Below, in pieces: positions 55,731 to 64,000 of a stretch of 64,000 nt of DNA. The notes under the pieces were generated by a model. The model was given only the letters and a program-made list of their open reading frames with translations. It made no database searches and was not told the origin of the DNA. How positions within the stretch are numbered: position 1 is the stretch's first letter; each line of letters begins with the position of its first letter. This DNA comes from Rhodospirillaceae bacterium (GTDB lineage Bacteria > Pseudomonadota > Alphaproteobacteria > UBA828): NCBI GenBank assembly GCA_002728135.1, contig PBVE01000002.1, positions 122,755-186,754 of the forward strand. The letters run 5' to 3'. Position numbers and translations under genes: made by a program.

Positions 55731-56774
55731 TTATTTAGCGTCTTGAGCGTTAGCACTTGCGTCACGTTTTAGCTCTTCTAAATCTAAGTCCAATTCGGTA
55801 GCTTTAATTCCAATTTCACCGATCATTCGCATTATATCGTCAGCATCAAGACCACTAACAGCTTGAGAGTCTGCTGTCTCATCAACACCAATCTCCCCTA
55901 CTGTGCCAAAATATGCAAATAGCTCACTATCAGGAGATAAAACCATTGTTGTGTCAGATTCACCCAAGGCTTCAGTCAATGCCTGCATTGATCTGTAAAA
56001 CGCATAAAACTCTGGATCCCTTCCAACCGCTTGTGCAAATATCCTTGCCGCCAAAGCATCTCCCTGTCCACGAATAATTTCTGAATTACGATTAGCCTCA
56101 GCTAAGATTATAGCTGCTTCACGATCTGCTTGAGATACGATTCGTTTTTTTTCTGCTTCACCCGTCGACCGGAATTCTTGGGCTTGTTGTGCACGTTCGG
56201 CACTCATACGAGCATAAACCGCTTGACTATTTTCATCTGGAAGATCGGCTCGCCTAATTCTTACATCAATAACGTCCATTCCAAATTTAGCTGATTGCCG
56301 ATTTACTTGATCCCGTATTTGAGTCATCAGAGATGCTCTTTCTCCTGATAAGACTGTTACAAGGTCAACTCTTCCCATAACCTCTCTTGTCGCGGCATTT
56401 AATATTGCACCTAGACGACTACGAGCTACACCTTCTGAGCCTACAGTTTGAAAATATTTAAGAGGATCAATTATTCTATATCTAATAAAAGCATCTACTA
56501 CTAATCTCTTCTTATCTCCTAAGATTATCTCCTCGGGTGGTGCGTCATAATCTACAATCCTTTTCTCAAAATACTCAACATTTTGTACAAAGGGTGTTTT
56601 TAGCCTTAATCCAGGCTCATCTTCTCCCCACTGATTTACTACTTTTAGGGGGTCACCAAACTGAAGTAAGATTGTCTGTTCGGTCTCTGATGTTTTATAG
56701 GTTGAAGACAACACAACGATTAGTGCCACAACACAAATTATTCCTACTATAATTAGTTTTGCACGACCACTCAT
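55731..56774 (-). CDS. hflC: FtsH protease modulator HflC
   Basis: A 347-residue SPFH-domain protein with one N-terminal helix (LIIVGIICVVALIVVLSS) and the Band-7 domain behind it. HflC markers are the EQTILLQFGDPLKVV start and the late coiled-coil with RMSAERAQQAQEFRSTGEAEKKRI. The C-terminal tail past residue 290 is acidic and longer than in Escherichia. It forms the HflKC cage around FtsH. Its ATG follows hflK by three bases. Confidence 0.95.
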   Translation of the reverse strand: MSGRAKLIIVGIICVVALIVVLSSTYKTSETEQTILLQFGDPLKVVNQWGEDEPGLRLKTPFVQNVEYFEKRIVDYDAPPEEIILGDKKRLVVDAFIRYRIIDPLKYFQTVGSEGVARSRLGAILNAATREVMGRVDLVTVLSGERASLMTQIRDQVNRQSAKFGMDVIDVRIRRADLPDENSQAVYARMSAERAQQAQEFRSTGEAEKKRIVSQADREAAIILAEANRNSEIIRGQGDALAARIFAQAVGRDPEFYAFYRSMQALTEALGESDTTMVLSPDSELFAYFGTVGEIGVDETADSQAVSGLDADDIMRMIGEIGIKATELDLDLEELKRDASANAQDAK

Positions 56775-56777
56775 ATT

Positions 56778-57905
56778 CTAGCGATTCCCCTGCTCAAGAG
56801 ATTGCTGTTTGTTACTTCTTTGAAGTTCTGGAAGAGGAAGATATGGGATAACTCCTTGCCCACCTGCACCATTTCCAATAACGACTTTATTCATTCCTGA
56901 TAACAAACTTTCCATTGTTTCCAAATATATTCGTCTCTTAGTTACATCTTTTGCTTGTCGATATTCATTATATACAGCTACAAACCTTCTGGCTTGACCG
57001 ATGGCTTGGTTTACTACTTGTGCACGATAAGTTCGGGCTTCCTCCAAGATCGCAGCAGCACGGCCTTGTGCTTCAGGGACTACAGTATTTCTGTGACGTT
57101 CAGCCTCTTCTTTAAGTCTTTCTTGATCAGCTCGAGCTGCCTGAACATCTCTAAATGAGGCAATTACTGCATCAGGTGGGTCGATACTTTGTGGTTCAAC
57201 TTGAGTTATTAATATTCCAGAATCGTACTCATTCAAAATTTGCTGGGTCAATTCATGAGTTGCCTGTGCTAACGGCTGTCTACCCTCAGCTAGAGCTGAT
57301 TGAAGGTTAGTCTTACCAATAACCTCTCGCATTGCACTTTCTGCAATATCTTTTACGGTTCTGTCTGGAGAACGAATATTAAAAAGATATTTTCCAGCAT
57401 CGTCTATTTTCCAAAAAACGGTGAATTTAACATCAATAATATTCTCATCACCAGTAAGCATAAGGCTTTCATTTGCCACACTTCTTGGGAAAGCAGAACC
57501 ACGTGAATCTGATATTGTTCGATATCCTATTTCAGCTCGATTTACACGGGTAACTTTTGGTGTAAAGGCAGTTTCAAACGGAGCAGGTAGATGATAATTT
57601 AAACCTGGTTGAATAGTTTTTATCCATTCACCGAAACGTAAGACTATTCCTTGTTCATCAGGCTGCACTCGATAGAAACCTGTAGCTAGCCAAATTCCTA
57701 TAGCAATTATTACTATGAGAATTATACCACGTGCACCACGGAACTTTGGAGACCAAGATTTAAACTTATCCTGACCACGTCTAATTATTTCTTCTAATTC
57801 TGGTTGAGATCCATTTGAAGATCCGCCACCCTGAGATCCATTAGAATTACCCCGATTACGACCCCAAGGTCCCTGATCTCTTCCATTGTCATCAGACCAA
57901 GGCAT
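56778..57905 (-). CDS. hflK: FtsH protease modulator HflK
   Basis: A 375-residue SPFH protein. The N-terminus is Gly/Asn/Ser-rich and soluble, then one membrane helix (GIILIVIIAIGIWLATGF), then the SPFH domain (GFYRVQPDEQGIVLRFG) and a coiled coil with AAAILEEARTYRAQVVNQAIGQA. AAAGGA eight bases before the ATG supports the start. Partner of HflC in the complex that restrains FtsH. A 196-base AT-rich gap separates it from divergent mrp and must carry both promoters; no sites could be defined. Confidence 0.95.
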   Translation of the reverse strand: MPWSDDNGRDQGPWGRNRGNSNGSQGGGSSNGSQPELEEIIRRGQDKFKSWSPKFRGARGIILIVIIAIGIWLATGFYRVQPDEQGIVLRFGEWIKTIQPGLNYHLPAPFETAFTPKVTRVNRAEIGYRTISDSRGSAFPRSVANESLMLTGDENIIDVKFTVFWKIDDAGKYLFNIRSPDRTVKDIAESAMREVIGKTNLQSALAEGRQPLAQATHELTQQILNEYDSGILITQVEPQSIDPPDAVIASFRDVQAARADQERLKEEAERHRNTVVPEAQGRAAAILEEARTYRAQVVNQAIGQARRFVAVYNEYRQAKDVTKRRIYLETMESLLSGMNKVVIGNGAGGQGVIPYLPLPELQRSNKQQSLEQGNR

Positions 57906-58101
57906 TAAAAATTCCTTTTAGTAATTTATAAATCAATAAGCTAGGGTTTATTTTCATTTTAAACTTTTATGGATTTTATTATTCATCATATATGCCTTAT
58001 ATGTCACCATAGTAGGTAAAGTAAATGTTGTTTTAAAAAATCCTGATTTAGATATGGCATCTACATAACAAGTCTTCAAGAGATTAAAGGTATAAATTAC
58101 T

Positions 58102-59253
58102 ATGACCAATATAACCAAGAACAGTATATTAACTGCCTTAACAAAAATAATTGACCCAGAATTGGGTCAAAACGTTGTCGATTTGGGAATGGTAAAAGGA
58201 TTAGTCATAAAAGATGGAAATGTTGGCTTTACAATTGAAGTAGGCTCAAATCAGGGTTCTGAGAAAGAACCTATACGTAAAGCGTGTGAAAAAGCAGTAA
58301 ATGAAATACCAGGTGTACTTTCTGTAACAGCAGTTCTTACCGCAGAAATCAAAAATAATACCTCACAACGTAATTCTGAGCAAATGAAGCAAAATGGAGA
58401 ACCCGAAAATCAAGGCCAAACAAATTCAAACCAAAAAAAACCTAGGGAAATTCCAGGAATAGAGTCAATAATTGCCGTTGCCTCAGCAAAAGGCGGGGTT
58501 GGTAAATCCACAACTGCTGTAAATCTCGCAATTGCACTTGCCAAGGAAGGTAACAAAGTAGGAATCTTAGATTGTGATATTTATGGACCCTCTGCCCCAA
58601 AATTACTTGGTCTTAATGGCAAGCCAGAAATCATACCACCCAATCGCCTGAAACCTATGGAGGCTTTCGGAATAAAATGCATGTCTATAGGTTTTCTGAT
58701 TGACGAAGAATCACCTATGATATGGCGTGGTCCAATGGTAATGGGTGCGATTGAGCAAATGCTTAAAGATGTTGAATGGGGTAACCTTGACATTTTAGTC
58801 TGCGACCTTCCTCCAGGAACAGGTGATGCTCAGTTAACTCTCTCACAGCGAGTTGCTCTCACTGGTGCTGTCATTGTTTCAACTCCTCAAGACATTGCTC
58901 TTCTTGATGCACGAAGAGGTATAAACATGTTCCATAAAGTAGATGTTCCAGTATTTGGAATAATTGAAAATATGAGTTATTTTACATGCCCCAAGTGTAA
59001 TACTAGGTCAAATATTTTCAATCATGGAGGAGCAAAATCAACCGCCGATGAAATGGGGGTTGAATTTCTCGGTGAAATACCTCTTGATATATTAATAAGA
59101 AAGACCTCTGACGAAGGGATACCAATAACGTATGGCCAACCAGATAGTGAACATTCATTAACATATAGAAGAATTGCAAGTAAAGTTGCCCAGATTGTTG
59201 CATCCGCGACAGCATCTGGGCATCATCAACCACCGCCAATAAAAATTATGTAA
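58102..59253 (+). CDS. mrp: Mrp/ApbC iron-sulfur cluster carrier ATPase
   Basis: A 383-residue protein. An N-terminal MIP18-type domain (about residues 5-82, DPELGQNVVDLGMV) and a Gln/Asn-rich linker lead to the ATPase. The deviant Walker A AKGGVGKST is at 129-137 and the CxxC cluster ligands are Cys296 and Cys299 (FTCPKC). The WRGPMVMGAIEQ and DLPPGTGDAQLT motifs confirm the Mrp/NBP35 family. It transfers [4Fe-4S] clusters to apoproteins. An AAAGG ribosome site is present. It converges with thyX over an 83-base gap. Confidence 0.95.
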   Translation: MTNITKNSILTALTKIIDPELGQNVVDLGMVKGLVIKDGNVGFTIEVGSNQGSEKEPIRKACEKAVNEIPGVLSVTAVLTAEIKNNTSQRNSEQMKQNGEPENQGQTNSNQKKPREIPGIESIIAVASAKGGVGKSTTAVNLAIALAKEGNKVGILDCDIYGPSAPKLLGLNGKPEIIPPNRLKPMEAFGIKCMSIGFLIDEESPMIWRGPMVMGAIEQMLKDVEWGNLDILVCDLPPGTGDAQLTLSQRVALTGAVIVSTPQDIALLDARRGINMFHKVDVPVFGIIENMSYFTCPKCNTRSNIFNHGGAKSTADEMGVEFLGEIPLDILIRKTSDEGIPITYGQPDSEHSLTYRRIASKVAQIVASATASGHHQPPPIKIM

Positions 59254-59336
59254 ATAGACATAAATATTTAAAACTGATTAACATATTTATATAAATAGAT
59301 ACTCAAGATTACATGGCAAATAATTCTTCTTAAGTT

Positions 59337-60281
59337 CTAATCACTTTTATCTTGGTCTAAACCCTCCATTAATTCGCTCCACTCCCTAGCTGAAAGACCA
59401 CTGCTGGATTGATCAACTTCTATTCCTTTCAACATTTTTCTGACTATCTCCAAGCCAGCTGCTGATAGATTCATCCCACCAATACGATAGTCAGAAAATG
59501 CCTCCGCAGCTGTTGGAACCCAACGTTTAACGGTATCAAACATGGCATCCGCATAGACACGAATTTCATATTGAGCATGCGAATCTGCACGTAATGATAA
59601 AAAGTTAAATAGATTGTGCAGGTCTGTTTTCCAATACCATTGTGTGTAATAATTTAGTGTAAGGTTCATTCTTGCAAGTTCTCGTGCCAAACCTGAGTTA
59701 GACTGATCTATAATTTTTCCATCTTGTCCCTCATTTAACATTTCTTCATAGTGGTCGTATACGTTTGATGCATCGGTTGTAAGAATATTTAGAACTTTTT
59801 GAGCCTCAGATCCTGACAAAACCGTTCCGCGCCCCTGTCGATTATCAAAAGATTGAGCAGCTAAATGCTCTGGATCAGGAATATAAAATTCCTTATCAAG
59901 TATGGAATACCTAGCAGAATATTCATTTACATTTGCTGTCCTATGACGAATCCATTGACGTGCTACAAAAATTGGTAATTTGATATGATATTTAATTTCA
60001 CACATTTCAAAAGGAGTTGTGTGGTGGTGACGCATCAAATATCTAATTAACCCACGATCTTCAGAAACCTGCCTTGTACCTTTACCATATGACACCCTTG
60101 CAGCCTGTACAATTGCAGAATCATCACCCATATAATCCACTACTCTTATGAATCCATGATCTAGCAATGGATAGGGTTTATACAATATTTCTTCAACCGC
60201 ACTGACCGATACACGACGAGTTTCTGACGCTTTTGAGCGAAGATTATCTATAGCTTGTTGCTGTTTCGAATCAAGTTTCAT
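59337..60281 (-). CDS. thyX: Flavin-dependent thymidylate synthase
   Basis: A 314-residue ThyX. The family motif [15 protein letters not shown] is at residues 112-126. FAD-binding residues are seen in [19 protein letters not shown], and [30 protein letters not shown] carries the C-terminal substrate-binding part. It methylates dUMP with methylenetetrahydrofolate, FAD and NADPH, replacing ThyA. The N-terminal 30 residues are an extension before the conserved core. Its start faces the tmRNA gene on the other strand. Confidence 0.96.
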   Translation of the reverse strand: MKLDSKQQQAIDNLRSKASETRRVSVSAVEEILYKPYPLLDHGFIRVVDYMGDDSAIVQAARVSYGKGTRQVSEDRGLIRYLMRHHHTTPFEMCEIKYHIKLPIFVARQWIRHRTANVNEYSARYSILDKEFYIPDPEHLAAQSFDNRQGRGTVLSGSEAQKVLNILTTDASNVYDHYEEMLNEGQDGKIIDQSNSGLARELARMNLTLNYYTQWYWKTDLHNLFNFLSLRADSHAQYEIRVYADAMFDTVKRWVPTAAEAFSDYRIGGMNLSAAGLEIVRKMLKGIEVDQSSSGLSAREWSELMEGLDQDKSD

Positions 60282-60387
60282 AAAATATAGTGTAACGTGC
60301 AGTTGCTCTTACTACCAACATTAGTAAAAAAAAATTCATAAATAAACACACTGATGCTTTATTGAATGTTAATTCAGAAGTATATTG

Positions 60388-60680
60388 GGTCTGTCGGATT
60401 TCCGACTATGGCGATAAACACTCCGTGAAATAGGCGTAGCGGACCCGGGGGCAGTGCCCGGCGCCTCCACCAAAAGAACCCTTTAGGGACTGTAAATTAT
60501 GGGGGCGAACCAGGATCGACGTGCGTAGTAAAGACGTAGTTTTTGCCCGGCATGGCACCACTGTTATCGGGCCACATTCGTAGTTGCGAACGATAATGAA
60601 ATCGCAATCGCTGCCTAAATAATTTAGGTAAGCGCGGTTTGGGGGGCACCGGGCAACAGAAGCCCCTCGCTTGATGAATT
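60388..60680 (+). ncRNA. ssrA: Permuted two-piece tmRNA (SsrA)
   Basis: The gene is circularly permuted: the acceptor piece comes first and ends with CGCCTCC-A-CCA (60462-60472). The mRNA-like piece then starts GGGGGCGAACCAGG at 60501. GGGGGCG (60501-60507) pairs with CGCCTCC (60462-60468) to rebuild the tRNA-like acceptor stem. T stem CCGGG/CCCGG encloses GGCAGTG (60450-60456). The 28-base segment 60473-60500 would be removed. The tag frame is at 60586-60618 after TAGTT: codons for ANDNEIAIAA then TAA, with the stop in a CCTAAAT/ATTTAGG hairpin. Outer ends are estimates: 60388 just before the GTCGG/CCGAC hairpin, 60680 after the last stem (AAGCG/CGCTT). Promoter not defined; TATATT at 60381 is a possible -10. 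Confidence 0.93.
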
Positions 60681-60712
60681 TAGAGAACTTTCTATGAATA
60701 GGATTTAAAATC

Positions 60713-61246
60713 GTGATTGAAGATCATATAGGTTATGACAAATTAATGGATGAAGCATTACGTGAAGTAGTAATCAGAACACTTAAAAAAGTTCAGACAG
60801 AAGGACTTATTAGCCATCATCATTTGTATATAACTTTTCTAACCAAGTTTAAGGGCGTAGAAATTCCAGAAAATCTAGCCCAGAGTTATCCAGAGGAACT
60901 GACTATAGTTATTCAACACCAATTCTGGGGTTTAGAAGTTCATAAAGATTATTTCTCGATAATTTTAAGTTTTAATAAAAAGCGTGAAAAACTAACGGTA
61001 CCTTTTTCTGCCCTTACACGATTTGCTGATCCTGGAGTTAAATTTGGTCTTCAGTTTACTAATCATGAATTAGAAAAAACATCAAAAGACATACCAGACC
61101 ACAATGAAATAAACAAAAAAATTGATGAGGACACTAATACTAAGAAAGACGAGGACATAAATGAAGAGAAAATTCAAGAAGAAGAAAATGAAACACCTTC
61201 AGATATAAATCGTGTTGTAAGCTTGGATTCTTTTAGAAAAAAGTAA
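60713..61246 (+). CDS. sspB: ClpXP adaptor SspB, alpha type
   Basis: A 177-residue SspB. The folded tag-binding domain covers about residues 1-118 (LYITFLTKFKGVEIP, LTIVIQHQFWGLEV, FSIILSFNKKREKLTVPFSALTRFADPGV). An acidic, Lys/Glu-rich flexible linker follows (119-165). The tail RVVSLDSFRKK fits the ClpX-binding (XB) motif. SspB tethers SsrA-tagged proteins to ClpXP. The GTG start at 60713 has AGGA upstream. It is directly downstream of the tmRNA gene on the same strand, so tag and adaptor are encoded side by side. It is five bases before the LysE gene. Confidence 0.9.
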   Translation: MIEDHIGYDKLMDEALREVVIRTLKKVQTEGLISHHHLYITFLTKFKGVEIPENLAQSYPEELTIVIQHQFWGLEVHKDYFSIILSFNKKREKLTVPFSALTRFADPGVKFGLQFTNHELEKTSKDIPDHNEINKKIDEDTNTKKDEDINEEKIQEEENETPSDINRVVSLDSFRKK

Positions 61247-61251
61247 CCCTT

Positions 61252-61890
61252 ATGCCAATTGAAATTGGGCTTTATTTTAGTTTCATTATCTTAGCCACCA
61301 TTGCTATTTTATCACCTGGGCCAGATACTCTTATAATTGTCAGGTATACTCTCGGATCCGGTTATAAAGTTGGACTTGCCGCTACAATTGGTGTTCAACT
61401 AGGACTAGTTCTCCACGGTATATTTGCAGTTCTTGGTCTATCTATAATTATTGAGAAAATTCCTATTGCCCTTCAAATAATTACTGTTTTAGGTGCACTC
61501 TACCTATTAATCTTAGCGGCCCAAGAAGTAAAAAATATCTTCAATAAAAAATCTACCAATAATTTGTCTCCTAGCAACTCGGGAATTTATTATAGAAATG
61601 CTGCTGTTAGTGCAATTTTAACAAATATACTAAATCCTAAGGTCATTTTGCTCTTCATTGCAATAATGCCTGGATTCATAGCTCTAGACAAAGGCCCAAT
61701 TTATTCACAATTTGCGATTTTTGCTGCAACAATGATTTTCATAAATTCTGTTTTTCAGGTTTCAATAATATTTTTAGCTGACTACTTCCGTAAATTTCTA
61801 ATTCAGCCTCAGGTACAAAAATTTTTATCTATAATAACTGCATTAATTTTTGTCATTTTTGCTGTAATAATAACTCTAGATCATTTCTAA
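61252..61890 (+). CDS. LysE/RhtB-family amino acid exporter
   Basis: A 212-residue membrane protein with about six helices. The LysE signature SPGPDTLIIVRYTLGSGYKVGL lies near residues 24-45, with AVSAILTNILNPKVILLFIAIMPGF in the middle. Members export Lys, Arg, Thr or homoserine lactones; the substrate is not evident. It follows sspB by five bases, so the two share a transcript. The short gap to fumC (about 148 bases) is AT-rich. Confidence 0.88.
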   Translation: MPIEIGLYFSFIILATIAILSPGPDTLIIVRYTLGSGYKVGLAATIGVQLGLVLHGIFAVLGLSIIIEKIPIALQIITVLGALYLLILAAQEVKNIFNKKSTNNLSPSNSGIYYRNAAVSAILTNILNPKVILLFIAIMPGFIALDKGPIYSQFAIFAATMIFINSVFQVSIIFLADYFRKFLIQPQVQKFLSIITALIFVIFAVIITLDHF

Positions 61891-62038
61891 ACATTGATGC
61901 ATATAGAAACAAGTAAATAGAAAAACCATTTTTTATAGCAAGCAGGGTTAACTAAAAGTTAAAACTTAAAAACTTTCCAAAACTTTGGGTCTAAAATATT
62001 ATATTGGTGGGCGTGAAAAAATCTTAAGGGTATATAAA

Positions 62039-63487
62039 ATGACAAAAAATATTAAAAACAATAAATCTCCTAAAGCTACAAGAAAGAACATGCCTTTAAA
62101 GCGAGTTGAAACAGACTCTTTGGGAAAAATAAATGTTTTAGCAGACCGTTATTGGGGGGCTCAAACACAACGAAGTATCAAAAATTTTAAAATTGGCGAT
62201 GAGAGAATGCCTGAGCAGATGATTCGTGCTCTTGGAATAGTAAAAAGGGCAGCAGCTAAGGTAAATATAGATAATGGTTATTTAGATCCAAAAATTGGAA
62301 AAGCTATTTTAAAAGCAGCTGATGAGGTAATCTCTGGAAAGTTGAGTGATCACTTCCCTTTAGTAGTTTGGCAAACAGGTTCTGGAACTCAATCAAACAT
62401 GAACGCAAATGAAGTCATTGCAAATAGAGCCTGTGAGATATTGGGACACCCCTTAGGCAGCAAAGAAATCGTTCACCCAAATGATCACGTTAATAGAGGT
62501 CAATCTTCCAATGACACCTTTCCAACTGCAATGCATATTGCTGCTGCTAATCAAATAGTTAATGAACTAATTCCATCACTAGAAAATATGAAAACAATAC
62601 TTGAAATGAAAAGTAAGGAATGGAAGACAATTATTAAAATTGGGAGAACGCATTTACAGGACGCAACCCCCTTAAGTTTAGGACAGGAGTTCTCAGCATA
62701 TGCCACCCAAATAAAATATGGCATCCAGCGTATAAAAAATGCCTTACCACGTTTACTTCAGTTGGCTCAGGGGGGCACGGCAGTTGGAACCGGATTAAAT
62801 ACAAAGATAGGTTTTGATAAAGATTTTACTAACGAAGTAAAAAATATTACAAAAATTAACTTTAAAACTGCTGAAAATAAATTTGAAGCTTTGGCTGCAC
62901 ATGATGCCCTTGTAGAAACATCTGGGGCTCTAAATGTTCTAGCTACTAGTCTTATGAAAATTGCAAATGATATCCGCTTGTTAGGATCAGGCCCCCGATG
63001 TGGTATTGGAGAGTTAAACCTACCAATAAATGAACCCGGCTCATCAATAATGCCGGGGAAAGTTAACCCTACTCAATCCGAGGCACTTACCATGGTTTGC
63101 ACTCAGGTATTTGGAAATCATACGGCAATAACTATTGCTGGTGCTAGCGGACATTTTGAACTGAATGTATTTAAGCCAGTGATGATATTTAATTTACTCC
63201 AATCAATAACATTACTTACTGATGGTTCTAGAAGCTTTACTGAGAACTGTATTAATGGAATAGAACCAAATTATGATAGGATTGATGATTTATTATATGG
63301 ATCTTTAATGCTTGTGACTGCTTTAAATCCACGTATTGGCTATGATAATGCAGCACAAGTTGCAAAAAAGGCTTTTAAAGATGGGACTACTTTGAAAGAA
63401 GCAGCATCAATTTTAGGTTATCTCTCAGAGGATGAATTTGACCAATTAGTAAATCCTAAGAAAATGGTTGGTCCCTCTAATAGTTAG
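62039..63487 (+). CDS. fumC: Class II fumarate hydratase
   Basis: Fumarase C of the TCA cycle (fumarate plus water to malate). Family motifs: [20 protein letters not shown] at the start, [33 protein letters not shown] and the catalytic loop [15 protein letters not shown]. The start is uncertain: ATG 62039 has AAGGG upstream and gives 482 residues with a Lys-rich extra N-terminus. ATG 62093 would give 464 residues, the usual length. A TTG at 61985 is unlikely. The small RHH gene begins directly behind it. Confidence 0.94.
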   Translation: MTKNIKNNKSPKATRKNMPLKRVETDSLGKINVLADRYWGAQTQRSIKNFKIGDERMPEQMIRALGIVKRAAAKVNIDNGYLDPKIGKAILKAADEVISGKLSDHFPLVVWQTGSGTQSNMNANEVIANRACEILGHPLGSKEIVHPNDHVNRGQSSNDTFPTAMHIAAANQIVNELIPSLENMKTILEMKSKEWKTIIKIGRTHLQDATPLSLGQEFSAYATQIKYGIQRIKNALPRLLQLAQGGTAVGTGLNTKIGFDKDFTNEVKNITKINFKTAENKFEALAAHDALVETSGALNVLATSLMKIANDIRLLGSGPRCGIGELNLPINEPGSSIMPGKVNPTQSEALTMVCTQVFGNHTAITIAGASGHFELNVFKPVMIFNLLQSITLLTDGSRSFTENCINGIEPNYDRIDDLLYGSLMLVTALNPRIGYDNAAQVAKKAFKDGTTLKEAASILGYLSEDEFDQLVNPKKMVGPSNS

Positions 63488-63497
63488 ATATATTAAA

Positions 63498-63707
63498 ATG
63501 ATTAATGGAATAAAGAAATTTTCGGTTTTAATTGATGGTCATAAAACTTCAGTCTCTTTAGAGCCAATATTCTGGTATAAATTGAAGGAAATAGCTGAAA
63601 AAGAGAATACAAAAGTAAGCAATTTAATCTCTAATATAGATCAAAACTCTCGTGGCAACTTGTCGTCAGCAATCCGTGTTTTTGTTGTTCGCCAACTTTG
63701 TGACTAA
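63498..63707 (+). CDS. Ribbon-helix-helix domain protein
   Basis: A 69-residue protein from ATG 63498; a start ten codons earlier would lie inside fumC. The RHH fold is seen as a strand (KTSVSLEPIFW), helix (YKLKEIAEKENTKVSNLISNI) and second helix (NLSSAIRVFVVRQL), the RHH_4 type found next to fumC in many alphaproteobacteria. It may be a small DNA-binding regulator, but the target is unknown. It is the only regulator-like protein noticed in the window. Confidence 0.8.
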   Translation: MINGIKKFSVLIDGHKTSVSLEPIFWYKLKEIAEKENTKVSNLISNIDQNSRGNLSSAIRVFVVRQLCD

Positions 63708-63713
63708 TTTATA

Positions 63714-63974
63714 CTAAATTGCAACTAATACTGCTATACCATAGGCAAATGTTAATGCTGTAAGACCATGGTGATAAAATGGATTTGAAGTTTTCAGAAA
63801 TAACCTATTACCTACGAGCAGAAAAATAGCACCTGCTGCTAACGCAATTGGCAAATTATTTAGCAACTCTTCTCCTTGTTCAAACAAAATAACAAGCAGT
63901 AATATCTGGATGATGACAAAAGCTAGGTAATAATGGGCGACCGTTCGTCGAACATCCTCTTTATCTTTGTGCAC
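63714..63974 (-). CDS. Small membrane protein, possibly extending past the window
   Basis: At least 86 residues from a GTG at 63974, with about three hydrophobic helices (FVIIQILLLVILF, LPIALAAGAIFLLVG, LTALTFAYGIAVLVAI). The frame stays open to the window end, so the real start may lie outside. Family not recognised. It converges with the RHH gene (six bases between stops). No function is assigned. Confidence 0.55.
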   Translation of the reverse strand: MHKDKEDVRRTVAHYYLAFVIIQILLLVILFEQGEELLNNLPIALAAGAIFLLVGNRLFLKTSNPFYHHGLTALTFAYGIAVLVAI

Positions 63975-64000
63975 ATTACTTGCTAAAATGGTTAATAATG

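Noticed and set aside
60362-60386. Promoter TTGAAT / TATATT for the tmRNA
   Set aside because: The spacing is 13 bases, well short of the optimal 17, so the pair was not annotated.

Overview
The window reads as a low-GC (roughly 35-40% by eye) alphaproteobacterial chromosome segment. The strongest taxonomic mark is a circularly permuted, two-piece tmRNA gene next to an alpha-type SspB adaptor. The ilvB-ilvH-ilvC-leuA-mreBCD-mrdA-rodA and hflKC/miaA/mrp/thyX blocks agree with this. Short intergenic gaps, very few regulators and many flavin monooxygenases, hydantoinase-type enzymes and solute transporters suggest a streamlined marine heterotroph of the SAR116/Rhodospirillales kind. That placement is an inference and was not tested by phylogeny.

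Region 1 (1-7.6 kb): an amine oxidase-like flavoprotein and an aldehyde dehydrogenase, then tRNA-Lys(CUU) with an integrase tail beside its 3' end. Behind the integrase remnant lie a Sel1-type secreted protein and a large exported MORN-repeat/serine protease fusion. Next come a DUF3429-like membrane protein, a SOUL lipoprotein and a hotdog thioesterase.

Region 2 (7.6-41 kb): an accessory catabolic zone of several multi-gene units with almost no recognisable regulators. (a) Minus strand, 16.6 to 7.7 kb: flavin monooxygenase, enolase-superfamily dehydratase, Cys-rich miniprotein, fused hydantoinase/oxoprolinase, crotonase, small unknown, acyl-CoA ligase. (b) Plus strand, 17.1-21.9 kb: orphan molybdenum hydroxylase large subunit overlapping a RutA-like flavin monooxygenase, then a membrane protein and a 2OG-Fe(II) oxygenase. 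(c) Minus strand, 28.0-21.9 kb: an ABC importer with a Tat-type binding protein, two permeases and two non-equivalent ATPases. (d) Divergent from it, a UPF0261/PEP-hydrolase-like pair. (e) Minus strand, 38.0-30.4 kb: flavin monooxygenase, beta-carbonic anhydrase, TcuA-like flavoprotein, aldehyde dehydrogenase, 3-hydroxyisobutyrate dehydrogenase-like enzyme, amidohydrolase and MIP18-family protein. (f) Plus strand, 38.3-41.1 kb: flavin monooxygenase, VOC protein, small unknown (minus) and a quinone oxidoreductase-like MDR enzyme.

Region 3 (41.1-64 kb): core genes. On the minus strand are the rod-shape/cell wall operon (mreB, mreC, mreD, mrdA, rodA), branched-chain amino acid synthesis (leuA, ilvC, ilvH, ilvB) with an EamA transporter between, miaA, a DUF1015 gene and hflKC. 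Divergent mrp follows, then thyX, the permuted ssrA, sspB, a LysE-type exporter, fumC, an RHH protein and a small membrane protein cut near the window end.

Main points of interest: a short 11-residue tmRNA tag (with its uncoded Ala) beside its adaptor gene; complementary degeneration of the two ABC ATPases, leaving one consensus ATP site; the MORN-protease at a tRNA-linked integration scar; a seven-gene catabolic operon of unknown substrate; and a GC-rich palindrome inside a permease coding region. No convincingly new defence or mobile system was found.
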